From contig NC_092407.1 of the NCBI RefSeq assembly GCF_009017415.1, positions 372,001 to 436,000 on the forward strand: a stretch of DNA of 64,000 bases, written 5' to 3'. Shown here one piece after another: positions 43,968-54,971 of the stretch. The notes beneath the pieces were generated by a model. It was given only the letters and a program-made list of their open reading frames with translations, was not told where the DNA came from and searched no databases. Both the position numbers and the translations under genes were made by a program. Each line of letters starts with the position of its first letter. Within the stretch, counting starts at the first letter, position 1. Origin of the DNA: Aspergillus flavus (Eukaryota; Ascomycota; Eurotiomycetes; Eurotiales; Aspergillaceae).

Positions 43968-45375
43968 GTTGGTGGGGAACACTAATTCGCGTCTAGAGTA
44001 GAGAAATCAATAGACAGAAGTTTAGAGACACCTCCATGATTTCTTCGCTATTTAAGGTCCGCATCATAAGTTTGGTAGCATCTAAGCTATGTAACATGGT
44101 GCACTATTACTATCAACACTTCGCTTGGATATATCGGCAAAGTAAGGTTACAATCAATCAACAAGAGTCACCCCAAACCTTTTCTAGTGATCTTCACCTG
44201 GAGTGACGTTTCATAGCAGAGGAGAGGCGGGGTTCAGTCTTATCTCTAGTATAAATGGTCGACTTTTACTAGTAGATAATAGAGATAGCCGGACTTTGCT
44301 GGACTCTGTCTTATTCGTAATCCGGGACATTGTTGTCTGACAGACAACAAATAAACCATGGGTTTCCTTTAGAAATCCGGAGACGGCTGTCATATCGATT
44401 TTTCCAGAGTGGAAGCATGTTGATAATACTGGCCTCAAACGCTTATCTCAATGACTGAGGAGCTTGGACTCTGCGACCCCGCACGGCACTAACAAGGGTA
44501 ATGTTTGATAGATTGAGCTCACTGGTTAATTCATCCAGATCGGGGAAAATCCGACCATATTAATGCAGATCAGCATCAGACTTCCAAGTCCCGCATGGCT
44601 TGGAGTTAGTTAGCAATGTCACCCTTATGTAACCTGAGAGTCGTGTTTGGTTTCTCCGCTATCAGTACTGTGACAGTGACCACGACTCCAGAATAGGTGT
44701 TGATCGAGACATAACAAGTATTGAAAAGCGTGCAATATGCATCGCAACGCCACCGACTGTATTTCCCACAAACGGACATCCAATCGAACGAAAGGCGAAA
44801 CTTTGATACTTCATGCTGCTTGAACGTCGGAATGGTCACCTGACCACCGGCTGTAAAGCGGCACATGACATCCAAGAACGCCCGTATCTCTCGTCTCTCA
44901 ATCAAACTGCACCAGAAGGCCAGGAGAGACGTGCAAAGCGGATATTGTCCGTTGCAGTACTAGCATCACAGTCGGAGATTGCCCCGGAAGTGTATGATTC
45001 GTTTTGGTATCAAGTCTTTCATTGTGAGCTCCTAAAGAATTAAGATCACCAGACAGGACGAAATAAAACCTGCATTTCGCCATCAAGAACCCATAAACGC
45101 AGGGGACCGCTATATGTACAGGAAAGTTTAGACCCATTACCATGCCGGTCCCAACCATGGATAATGCAAATGCTTCGAGCGCCGGAGGGAAGAGATTCGA
45201 GGAATAACAAGAAAAATCGTTCTAATACAGCGTGGACCAAAAATAAATTAAATAACAAGACCCTCCCGCTTTGCTGAAACAAACCCTTAATGGACAATCA
45301 TTTCGGCCAACTGTTGGCGAATGGAGGTCGACTCGGTTCGAGTGCTAGAATACAACGAAACGGAACGAGCGGCAT
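43968..45375. other. Intergenic, GH20 promoter and TIM23 3' flank
   Basis: About 1.4 kb with no supported gene. Short frames on both strands (for example minus 44905-44606 and plus 45290-45799, the latter mostly antisense to TIM23) have no domains. No RNA gene or repeat is recognised. Confidence 0.5.
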
Positions 45376-46044
45376 CTACAGGACGGTCTTGCGCACAAGC
45401 TATGGTCGAGTTAGCGAAACTTCCAACATTAGGAACGAATGGATTCCACATACAGCCCAGCCTCCTGCAATAGAAGCCACAATACCGCCAGAGATCATCA
45501 TGGGTTTAAGACCCCTGGTGCTCTTGAAGAGCATACCACTTAGGGCACCCGCAACGACACTGTTGGCAGAGTCATGCTTTCCTCGCACATATCCGATTCC
45601 GGAGTTAAAGCCGTTATATACCATAGCCACTACACCGGCGGAGTTTCCGAGGAAAGGACCTCTCCTTGTGATAGCGTTCAGGACACCGTTGAGGCGAATC
45701 TTGGGGGGTGCTGTCGCAGGCACCTTCTTCATGCCTTCAGCAAGACCCCATGCTCCTCCAATGGTCAAACCGGCAAGGTACGTTGTTCCGGCTCCATAAC
45801 ACAGGTCATCGGACCATCCACGCGATGGCAAAAGTGATCGCGAGCCAGGTGTTTCATCAAGGGCGGAGTCTTCGAGGGTGATATAATCGAGGGTATCCTG
45901 GTTCAGGCCAGCCAAGGGGTGGAGAGAGGTAGGATCAGGAATGGCGACTTCCGAGAGGAACGACGTAGCATCTTGCGCAGTGGAAGGGTCGAATTCGGGG
46001 CCCTTGGATTGTTTGCGGCCGCTGAGTGAGTCCCAGAAAGACAT
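45376..46044 (-). CDS. tim23: Mitochondrial import inner membrane translocase subunit Tim23
   Basis: Exons 46044-45454 and 45399-45376 (54-bp intron, GTATGT...CATAG) give 204 residues; the second exon encodes only LVRKTVL. The start at 46044 (MSFWDSLSGRK) is preferred over an upstream in-frame ATG at 46098. The hydrophilic N-terminal ~85 residues carry the intermembrane-space receptor domain (PDPTSLHPLAGLNQDTLDYI). The C-terminal Tim17/22/23 domain has four hydrophobic segments with the family's Gly-rich motifs (CYGAGTTYLAGLTIGGAWG and NSGIGYVRGKHDSANSVVAG). It forms the presequence-import channel of the inner membrane. It is divergent from the Trm732-like gene, with starts 380 bp apart. Confidence 0.95.
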
Positions 46045-46423
46045 TTTGAAAGAGAAACTTTTATTAAAATGAATACAATTAAGAAGGTAATAAAACACGA
46101 GAGGAAATGAACAACGGTTGGTATGCCACTCTGGCGCTGCTGGTCTCCGTCGCGAGTCTGGAAATTCGAAGGAACCAGAACAAAAACTTCAACCCCGTGA
46201 CGGACCGAGTCACGAGTAATCACGGGCAGTTCTCCGGTGTCGGGAAAAGCTTTGGCCGACGCTAACCGCTTTGGGTGGACCCGCCTCGAAAATCCACGAA
46301 AAGTGATTCCCCAGCGCGGGGGCGGGCATCTGAATATCAATTCTTTTTTTTTAAAGAGAAAATTAAAATAAAATCCTTGCCGTCGGATTTTCCATTGCTC
46401 GGGCTTACGGACCCGGTAACGCA

Positions 46424-49400
46424 ATGGATTCTCAAGCAGGGTCTAGCGTCCCGGGTGACGCCGGGTATCAAAAAATGGAGGCGATATCGCAAGATATACA
46501 ACTCCTTCCGGAAGCGACCCTCAAAGAAATTAGCAAAGGGTTGTTGGTAAAATTTGTTCTGTCATGTGAAGATATCAAGTAAGACTGTATCATTCGTTTG
46601 TGCCTATTATAATCTAACTTATTGAAAAAGCAAAGTGAACCGAGTATGGCAGAGCCTATTGAAGACGTTTTCGACGGCTTCAACATCTAACACCCATACT
46701 GTGGCATCATGCAATGCGTTAAGCGCATTTCTTGACACCGCGCTTACTTCAAAATATGAAGGAACCAGAAAATTGGCTTTTGCCAATGAGACTTGGACTG
46801 CTGTATTTGACATCTATATGGCTCGCTATAAAGATTCAAATCCAAAGGGGATGAGGCAAATCCTAGAGTGCCTGGTCAACCTCTTTAACAAAAACCCTCA
46901 AGGAACCGACAAAGATGTTATCCGATCCAATATTACTGAGACAACCATCCCTAGCATTATCCTGGGCGAGCCTCGTTCACGACTCAAGGCGTCTTTTGTC
47001 TCTTTGGAGACTCTACTACGGAAGAGCGCAATCTCTCCCATTGAGTTTATCTCAATGGTAGAGAGATGGCTTCTGGAGAATCGGGAAAGATGGATCTCGC
47101 TCCTTCAGGAGGATTGCAAAGCTCTGTCCATAGATATCACTCGCCTCCTGGGAAGTGCCCCAAGCTCCGAGTCGAAACAAATTGTGGCAGAGATCCTTCT
47201 TTTCAGATTATTAACCCAAGCAAAAACAGCAGAGCTTGCTGCATCATCAGGGGATTTAATGGCTGCATTCTTCCTAAAAGTGAAAAGTTCTGGCATGTCT
47301 GACCCGTCAACTCAAGAGATTTCTCAGAACTTATCGTCGATTTGGGTGGCCCCAGTTAGGCACCTCGCGCTGCAGAAATTGGGAAATCTAGAGCTGATGT
47401 CTAATTACACCCTCCAGCCTTTGTTTAAATTGGACCCTGTTGGCTTTAGAGCGTTTTTGGACGGGCTACACCTGAAAAACTTGCTCGCAGGGGATATGAG
47501 TGAAGCACCTTTACCCGAGCTGACGCTTCTTTTTGCATCGTTGCAGATGGCAAAGAAGGTTGGCTTAGTTCACGAGGATAGTAAGTGGAGAAGGTGTTAT
47601 GAGCTTGTTGGTGTTAATCTTACCATGCTTCTAGACTATATTCCCAAAGCGGGGTCTTCAACCAATGACGCCCAAAATGCGCTCGTTCTCAAGAGTGAAA
47701 TGATAGGACAGTTTTTATTCCACAGAGAGCATAGTATTAGGATAGCAGCCCTTTCACTTCTGATTACGGCACCTGCGACAACAAAGCCCGTTTCCTCAGC
47801 CACAATAAGAGCTATATTGAAAGGCCTGCCGTCTATGCACTCTGAATCTGCAGACCCATATGCCAGAGGAGAGATTCTGAGTCTGATACGCAAACTGATC
47901 CCTCGCCTCAAAGGTGGTATCCTGAGTGAGCATGAAAGCTTGGCGGAGGCAAACATCTCAAATAGCAAAAGGCATCCGCCAAAGTTTGCCCGTGATGATT
48001 CTGAAACACAAAAGTGCTTGAAAGAATATCTGGATTTACTGAAAGATGACCTGCGGCCCACAGCCTCTTACCCACGTCATATCATGGCGTTGAAAACGTT
48101 GATCCATCTACTTGAGTCCGGCCTCGACGCCCGCTACGCTGGTCATATTGCTGCCAAACAGGTAGGAAATGTAACAAAGTGGCGACTCAACATGGATATA
48201 TTTGAGCCGAGCTTGCTCAGATTGCTGGTCGACCTTTTACTGGACCCATATGAGGAAGTGCGGGCCACATCCCTTACCTTGCTCAACTTATTTCCTCAAG
48301 ACGTCTTGTTAAGTGGTTACTTGAGATCTAGAAGCAACGGAAAACATGAAAAGCCGCAGCTCGTGGACGCCTTGAATAGAGCGGAGCAATTAGCAAGTAA
48401 CACTAGTAGAGCTGACCACGCCGATACTGTCGCTCGCTTGTATCACATCTTCTTTACAGCAGCAGACGACAGTAGCTCGAAGGTGGCGGGTAGCTGGTGG
48501 GAAACAAAACAAGGAGTTGTCGATACTCTCCTGAAGAAACTGGAAGAGAAACTTTCTCTTGCAGGTGGTCTCTTTAACTCTTCTATGCGCGATGCGCCCC
48601 TACACGGTTACGTCTCTGCTCTCAGGTAATGCTGCATATCGAGTATAACCAACGCGCTGAAGCTGAACTTTTCTTTAGATATATTGTTCTGACTCCTGAC
48701 TTTCATGTCTTGATCTCGAACGCACAGACAGGTTACGAGGCCTGGCGAGCTGTACATTCGAGGATAGTGGCTGTTTGTGACAAGATTTGGATTGAAGTGA
48801 AACCTGTGCTTTGCATTGATTCCCCGGAAGGCCACACCGATGAGCCCATTGACGATCTAAACGTTGGCCCCAAGGATATCCTTTCTTATTCTTGGCGTGC
48901 ACTACGGGAGTCGAGGTAATCTCCCCTCTCCACACTCATATTCCCTGCTGACAGTTCCAGTCTTCTGCTTTACGCAACACTCGCCAATAGGACGTACGGC
49001 CCGACAGGAGAATTAGGTTTGACGAAGAGTGACTTTGAGATGATAGGAGTGGCAAGTTTCACACAGCTGGCCGAGCTTCGCCATAGGGGTGCTTTCTCGA
49101 CGGTGTCTCAAACATTTGCCACCTGTTGTTTGCGTTGTGGGCAGTCGAGTGATCCTGAGATTGCAAGCCTACCTCATAACTGGTATCAGGTAAGTATTTT
49201 AGACGATAGAGTTCGGATGGGTAGAATGCTTATTCGTCGATATAGGAAGCTAGAAAGATTATTTTCGAGACAGCGTCCAAGCTAACGCGTCGTTCCGCTG
49301 GGCTTCCTGCACTGGCCACTGGGATTCTTTCATCTAATCCAGGAGGGCAGCTCTTCCAAGAGGTCATCAAAGAGCTTCTCGAGATATCTCATCTCCCAGT

Positions 49401-51893
49401 ACAACAAGATGACGATAACCAGGAGATGGAGTTACCTCAAGTCCATGCTCTGAACTGCCTAAAAGAGATTTTCACCAATACCAAGGTTGCCGCTCATACA
49501 GAGCCGTTTATTATGCCCGCTTTGAATCTGTCAGCTGAGCAGCTGGGGTCGCCAGTGTGAGTGATACAACCTATTTTGGCCAAGTTACGAGAATTAGAAA
49601 GCTAATGTCTGTTTAGTTGGAACCTGAGAAATTCTGGATTGATGCTCTTCCGAGCTTTACTAACGCGTATGTGTCGCAGGGGTACTGGCCTAGGGTTCGG
49701 CGGTAACTCCGGATCTGAACCCGGTGGTAGAATTTCTTTCCAGAAATATCCGGGTCTTATACAGCTACTATCCGACCTTCTGTCGTCATCTAATGCGAGA
49801 AATAACGCGGAACAGGGTGACCATGCGATGGTCACTGAGCGAGTCTTCCCAGCTTTGGAACTCATTGCGGAGAAAGTCCCGAATGTTTATGATACAGACG
49901 ACGCGATGCTGCTAGAGCTAGTCCGGGAACAGCTCAAGAGTCCAGTGTGGGGCATCAGAGAACACGCAGCTCGTGTTTATGCATCCTTGTTGAATCGCCC
50001 TGACATCCTGAAAGATATCCAAACGCTGCTTGATACTGAACGAGATTTGAAGTCACAGGACTATCTTCATGGAAAGGCACTGTCCATCAAATATGCTCTG
50101 CGCAGGTTCGGATCTGCGTCGGTCTCGTTCTGGAATGGTAATCAGTAGTTGCGTAACATACAGTGAATCATATTGGCTAACATGGCTACAGAGCATATCC
50201 ACGAAGTATCTGCAGCCTTACGACAGATCTTTGCCACACTGTTCCCAATCGCCGAATCTCCGTTCGTTGCGAACACTTTGCTGGAGATTCTGGGCGAATC
50301 GGTGGAGAAGAGCTTTGAGTCAGGCACGGAAGGTAGATTAAGCCCCCCTTGAAAATTTGCACCTGTGGCTAAACAAAGGTACAGAAAAAATGTTGATGAC
50401 TATCTGCTACACATACGACTCGTATGGATTCCAAGACATCCTGGAGTATCTTTTTGATTCTTCCAATCCCAACCACAATTCATTGAGCAAAACTCGCGCT
50501 TCTTCTATGCTTCGGAGATCTCTTCCGTGGGTTGGAGTATTGCAGATGTTTGTGACCGGTGAATTGGATGAGCTGGCACCATTTGTCAAGACCGTTTCGA
50601 CGTTCGATCCCAATGCTGGTGTATGGTTGCTTCAGCGGATACAGGATACAATCGGAGCAAAGGACAAATACCGAAAGACGTTGCTGCAACTGTACCCCTC
50701 TATCATCCTGGGCGACTACCCCGAAGATGTGAAGGGCTCCGCTATCTCATCCCTGGCATCTATCTTGGAAGACCTACTTGACTTCCACCATGATAACTTC
50801 AAGGACGTCGAGCTACCATGGGAGGAATTAGACCAACATATCAATTCCAAGCCGAACGGCGAGGTATGGAATAGAGACCGATCCGACGCCGGGATACGTC
50901 TGCAAGGATGTCTTCTGGCAGCCAAGGTCATTTCCAACCAAGCTCAGATCTCTGAGACGGACATTCGCAGATGGGCAACGAAGCTCCGATTCGCCATGGA
51001 AGAAGAGACAGTAAGTGGTGTTTTCCATCTATATCTCGTACAAGTTAGATACTAACCAAGGCCAGGAATATACCACTCGAGATGCCGCAGTGACCTCGCT
51101 GACAGCGTTTGCACGTGCACTGCGGAGCAAAGGCAAAGCCCCGCTTGTCGACAAGGTGTACTTGGAGATCTACCTTATCTTACATGACATGCTGAGCGAT
51201 GATGACGAAGATCTGCGTGATATGGCCGCCGGAACTGCCTCCTGGGTCCTGTCATATTCCTCCGTGGCTCCCTCCAAGGCCGTTGCCTTGTCTCCCTTGA
51301 ACGCTGGCCAGCTCCTTGCTGACTTCATGGTCGATAACTACCCCGAGTCTCAACTCTTGTCCACTAAAGCAATCCACTATATCACCGGACAGGAACCGAA
51401 ACTCAGCGGCTCTGTCGAGCCCACAAATCTTGCCACGGTAGAAGCACAGCTAGCCGAACTGAGAAAGGAGAGCACAACCTTGTTCGAAGAAGAGCGACAA
51501 AACCTGTTCATCGAGGAAATTCGCGAAGTCGATATCTGGTCCCGCAGACTGCTCGGCCTGAGAGAAGCTGCCTTTAACGAGCGTATAGTCAAGGAGGCCT
51601 CCAAATGGGTTTCCGACGGCCTATCGTATGTTGCTGATATTATGGCCAACGAGTCCGGAATGGACGGACTGGTCGGCTGGGCCTCGAAGCCAGAAACATT
51701 CACCCTGGGCGTGAGACTGATCAGCCTCGCGGCTGTGCTGGTGTCAGAGGAGTTTGCAGCTCCTGGGTATCTATTTGAAGACAGAAATTCTCTCAGGGAG
51801 AAGCTGCAGAGACTACTTGACAATGGGGAAAAGTCATTGCTGCATGAGAACTGGGTTGCGAGAATTCAGGATGCATTGGGTATTGAGGGTTAG
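46424..51893 (+). CDS. Trm732/THADA-like HEAT-repeat protein (DUF2428), tRNA 2'-O-methylation subunit
   Basis: Nine exons (46424-46578, 46631-48625, 48679-48915, 48961-49189, 49246-49556, 49617-50137, 50192-50332, 50379-51010, 51066-51893) give 1682 residues in one frame. The protein is almost entirely alpha-helical HEAT/ARM-like repeats. The conserved DUF2428 core is visible as DILSYSWRALRESSLLLYATL after splicing at 48915/48961, followed by LRHRGAFSTVSQTFATCC. In yeast Trm732 partners Trm7 to methylate the ribose of residue 32 in the anticodon loop; the human homolog is THADA. The intron at 48916-48960 is only 45 bp, and an acceptor 6 bp earlier would add one Ser-Ser pair. Length fits the family (about 1400-1950). 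Confidence 0.87.
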
Positions 51894-52286
51894 GATAGAT
51901 AAAAGTTAGACATGTTTAATACCAATTCTTTGTTTCTTTTACGTGACTTCCTCTGTTTCGTTGAAATTGATCCAGAACATGAGAATCTGCACGTTCATTC
52001 ACAGGAAGGAGGTCGCCGAGCACAACGATGTGATTTTCATCACAACAACCGTATTTCCAAATCCAGTATGCCACCCCCAACTGGAGAGTCACTCCAACTC
52101 TTCATATCCACCGACATCTCTCCCTAAGGAACAATCACCCTGACACAGCACAAGCACATACCAAGTAAGTCCAACCCCCCCATCTCAGCCACATGCATAC
52201 CAATGTAACCAACCAAACAACCAAAAAAAGAACCACCAAAGAAACCCACACTAACAACCCCAGAACCCCCCACCAGAACCAAAAAG
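51894..52286. other. Short intergenic region
   Basis: A 393-bp spacer between two plus-strand genes. Its right half is C/A-rich (ACAACCCCAGAACCCCCCACC), as in many fungal 5' leaders. Nothing else is seen. Confidence 0.5.
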
Positions 52287-53159
52287 ATGAACAACAACAT
52301 CATAATAGCCATAATAGTGCTAATCCTCCTCGGCATAACGGGCCTCGTATATCTCTACTCGATCCGCTGGCGATCCCAAGCAAAAGCCCAACTTTTCGTT
52401 GCGCGGGCGAAAGCTCGGAAGAGACGGATTTCGGAATCTCAAGCCCAGCTCCAGCCTCAAGCTACCACCCCGATTCAAGTCACTGTTGTGCGTGGTCCGT
52501 CTCGTGCTCCTTCACGGCGCCCTTCGCCGCGACCTTCTGCGTCTCAGCGTCCACCTCCACCGCCACCTACACGAGCGGCTTCGACGACGTCGAGACAGGG
52601 GCAGAGGGGGAGGGGTAGACAGAATGAACGACAGGATAATCGGCGGGGGTCTGGTTCGGGGCCATCGAGGAATCAGTCCCGGGTGTCGAAGAATAAGAGT
52701 AAGAAACAGAAGGGGCAACAACAGACTGGGCAGATTGTGAACGGTGGTAATGCGGTGGGTTCTGGAGGTGGAGATCAGCCGGCACAGCAAGAGTGCTCTA
52801 ATCAAGGTATGGATAATGAATGGGGTGTAGGTCTGGCTGAGCAGGATAATGCGCAATACACGGGGCCGCAGGATGAACCATCGCAGCCTGGACCAATTGA
52901 TGACGAGTGGAGAGCTAGTAGTGAGGCTGTGGCGGGGAGTTCTGGAGGACCTACGTCTCCTAATGATGATTGGCCTAACACGGGGGATAATGAAGGACCA
53001 CAGGAGGCGACGCAGAGTGAATGGAAAGCTAATGATGCGATGGAGCAGAGGGATAATGGAGGACAACAGGAGGCGTCGCAGGGTACATGGCACTCTAACG
53101 ATGCGATGGAACAGAGGCCAGGGCAGCAGAAAACGGATCTAGGGAATCAAAGCTGGTGA
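52287..53159 (+). CDS. Single-pass membrane protein with disordered repeat-containing tail
   Basis: An intronless frame of 290 residues. Residues 5-24 form one membrane helix (IIIAIIVLILLGITGLVYLY) followed by basic residues (RWRSQAK, ARKRR), so the long remainder should face the cytosol. The rest is disordered: a Pro/Ser/Arg-rich block with a proline run, a Gly/Gln/Asn/Lys-rich block, and an acidic, Trp-containing block. The latter contains two tandem 22-residue units sharing NDAMEQR and QQEASQ-like segments. No enzymatic domain is visible. A signal-anchor adaptor or scaffold role is possible but not shown. Low complexity makes orthology hard to judge. Confidence 0.7.
   Translation: MNNNIIIAIIVLILLGITGLVYLYSIRWRSQAKAQLFVARAKARKRRISESQAQLQPQATTPIQVTVVRGPSRAPSRRPSPRPSASQRPPPPPPTRAASTTSRQGQRGRGRQNERQDNRRGSGSGPSRNQSRVSKNKSKKQKGQQQTGQIVNGGNAVGSGGGDQPAQQECSNQGMDNEWGVGLAEQDNAQYTGPQDEPSQPGPIDDEWRASSEAVAGSSGGPTSPNDDWPNTGDNEGPQEATQSEWKANDAMEQRDNGGQQEASQGTWHSNDAMEQRPGQQKTDLGNQSW
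52986..53117 (+). repeat. 66-bp in-frame tandem repeat, two copies
   Basis: Units 52986-53051 and 53052-53117 each begin GATAATG and end ATGCGATGGA(G/A)CAGAGG. They differ at a limited number of sites and are both in frame, each encoding a 22-residue unit with W-x-x-NDAMEQR. A recent duplication within a disordered tail is the simplest explanation. Copy number may vary between strains. Confidence 0.85.
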
Positions 53160-53776
53160 TTGACTGTTGTATCTGTATTGTTTGTACAGGTCGCTATTGA
53201 AGCAATGTACGTTTCAAGGGATAGACCGGTGTTGATTGTCTGATGATGGAGGAAATGCTGCGAGGGTAATATACGAAATATGGCAAATGCCCCTACTGAA
53301 TACTGTATGATGTCTAAGTTTAAGGGACTATGACAGCTATGAAGATCTTGAAAAGTGCTAAGCATTATTCGCACACGACCAACTGGCCCCCTTCGCATCC
53401 TCACGGTTGCCTTTCAGATGGCGAGGAAACTGCGCTGGTGTATGTGGTGAGAGAGCCCCTGAACATGGGAACATAAATGTACTTGCAAGCTACGTGGCCA
53501 GAGTAGCGATATATGACAATTGCCACGACCACATACATGACTGTGTCTGGCACCTGAAGCATAGCCAGAGCTTTTGGGAAGTCTCGAGGTTCGTGCATTT
53601 CCGACATGTAACCGAAGAACGTAACGTGGGTAGAATAGCTATAAGTAATTATGCAGTACTATGCAGATTAAGTGCGTCAGAGGGCCCTGAAAATCTCAAA
53701 TTAACATACTAAAAAGAACAGTGTGAATAGTACTAAAGAAAGGATCAATATTTACCCCCTTTTTTGCTCCTTATAA
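53160..53776. other. Intergenic region between convergent genes
   Basis: About 620 bp. A plus-strand frame at 53407-53712 shows no domain. No RNA gene or repeat is seen. Confidence 0.5.
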
Positions 53777-54758
53777 TTAGACGAAATTAGCAACCCAAAC
53801 ATCCATGGCCCTAACTCCTTCCCGACCCCTTGGGATACCTTCCAAGCTTGCCTCACACGCATCCCGTAACGCGAGAACCACCGCCCGTTCCCTCTCATCA
53901 CTCACCTGCTCCTCTACTTCCCTTCCGAAGGAGGGGGAAAGACAAGCAGAGACCTCCCATTGTCCATCCAACAAACCCTCACTACCTGGCACGCGGGTTT
54001 CACTCTCCAGATGCCATCCGGCAGCTAGGGCCAGCTCTGTCAGTTGCTTTGGCCCTAGCACCGTGCGGACGTTCGAGATGCTGCCCTTGGGTTTACGGCA
54101 CTCCAGCGCTGCCTGGGTGAGCGCAGCTAATACGTGAGGCTGGGCGGAGGGGTGCGTCGCTACTAACGACCACTCAGCAAGGAGAAGACGCTTACTGTGC
54201 TGCTTGAGGACACGGAAGGTGGAAAGGACGAGCGAGGGGGAGCCGAAGTACCATAGGCAGTGGGCGAGTACTGTTGCGTCAAAGGCCTTAGGGTCGCTGG
54301 CGGGCGGCGAGGAGGTGGAAGAGGGGGAGGAGAGGGAGGAGAGGTAGTCCAGGGGGGACTGTTGGACCCAAGTAATCCGCTTACCCAGTGGGCCTTGCGA
54401 GATGTGATCCTGTGCTTGGCCGAGAGTATATGGGGCACCTGCAGGAAGCACCAGTTGACTGCTTGCCACTCACACTACCAGGACAGGCAGCAAGGGAAGA
54501 AAGGCGAAAGGACTCACCATAATCCAATTCTGCCGGGTCGACCGCCACCACCCTCCCCAGCTCGCCCACAGCATTGGCAAGGACAGTCGTGCAGTCCCCC
54601 TGCCCGCATCCTAGTTCCAGCACATTGGAGCCAGTGGGAATGTTCCAGTGCTGCAGAAGAGCCAGGCGGTGAGAGGTCTGGGAGTGCTGGATGCTGAAGT
54701 GGGCGGGATCGTGTAGGGCGACACGGGCGATAGAGGCGGCGTCGAGTTGAGTGGACAT
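53777..54758 (-). CDS. SAM-dependent methyltransferase (class I)
   Basis: Exons 54758-54518 and 54438-53777 (79-bp intron, GTGAGT...TGCAG) give 300 residues. Motif I is NVLELGCGQGDCTTVLA (residues 45-61), and the beta-2 acidic residue is in VVAVDPAELDYG. Splicing continues with APYTLGQAQDHI. The core FDATVLAHCLWYFGSPS (motif II/III region) and the lid follow. A Ser/Pro-rich insertion (SSLSSPSSTSSPPASDP) separates beta-3 and beta-4. It is a cytosolic small-molecule methyltransferase of unknown substrate. It lies 213 bp from the 3' end of the AlcR-like regulator gene, on the same strand, and the alpha/beta hydrolase follows, suggesting a shared function. Confidence 0.85.
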
Positions 54759-54971
54759 GTTGTACTCGATGGGTTTTGCTACTGAAGAGCTGCGGATGCG
54801 GACATCTCATAATGTCAGACTTGGAGGCCGTAAAATTAGCATGGGTGAGCTACTGCCTAACCCCGCCTTTTAGAGTGACTCACATCTCCTTATCTAACAG
54901 ATTGGCCCTGCCCACCAGTGTTCAACATATAGTTCAGTCTTTCGTTGTAGTCCATTGTGATCAAACAGTAT

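Noticed and set aside
53805..54120. Plus-strand frames opposite the methyltransferase
   Set aside because: They are shadows of the GC-rich antisense strand. The minus-strand gene has clear methyltransferase motifs and a consistent intron.
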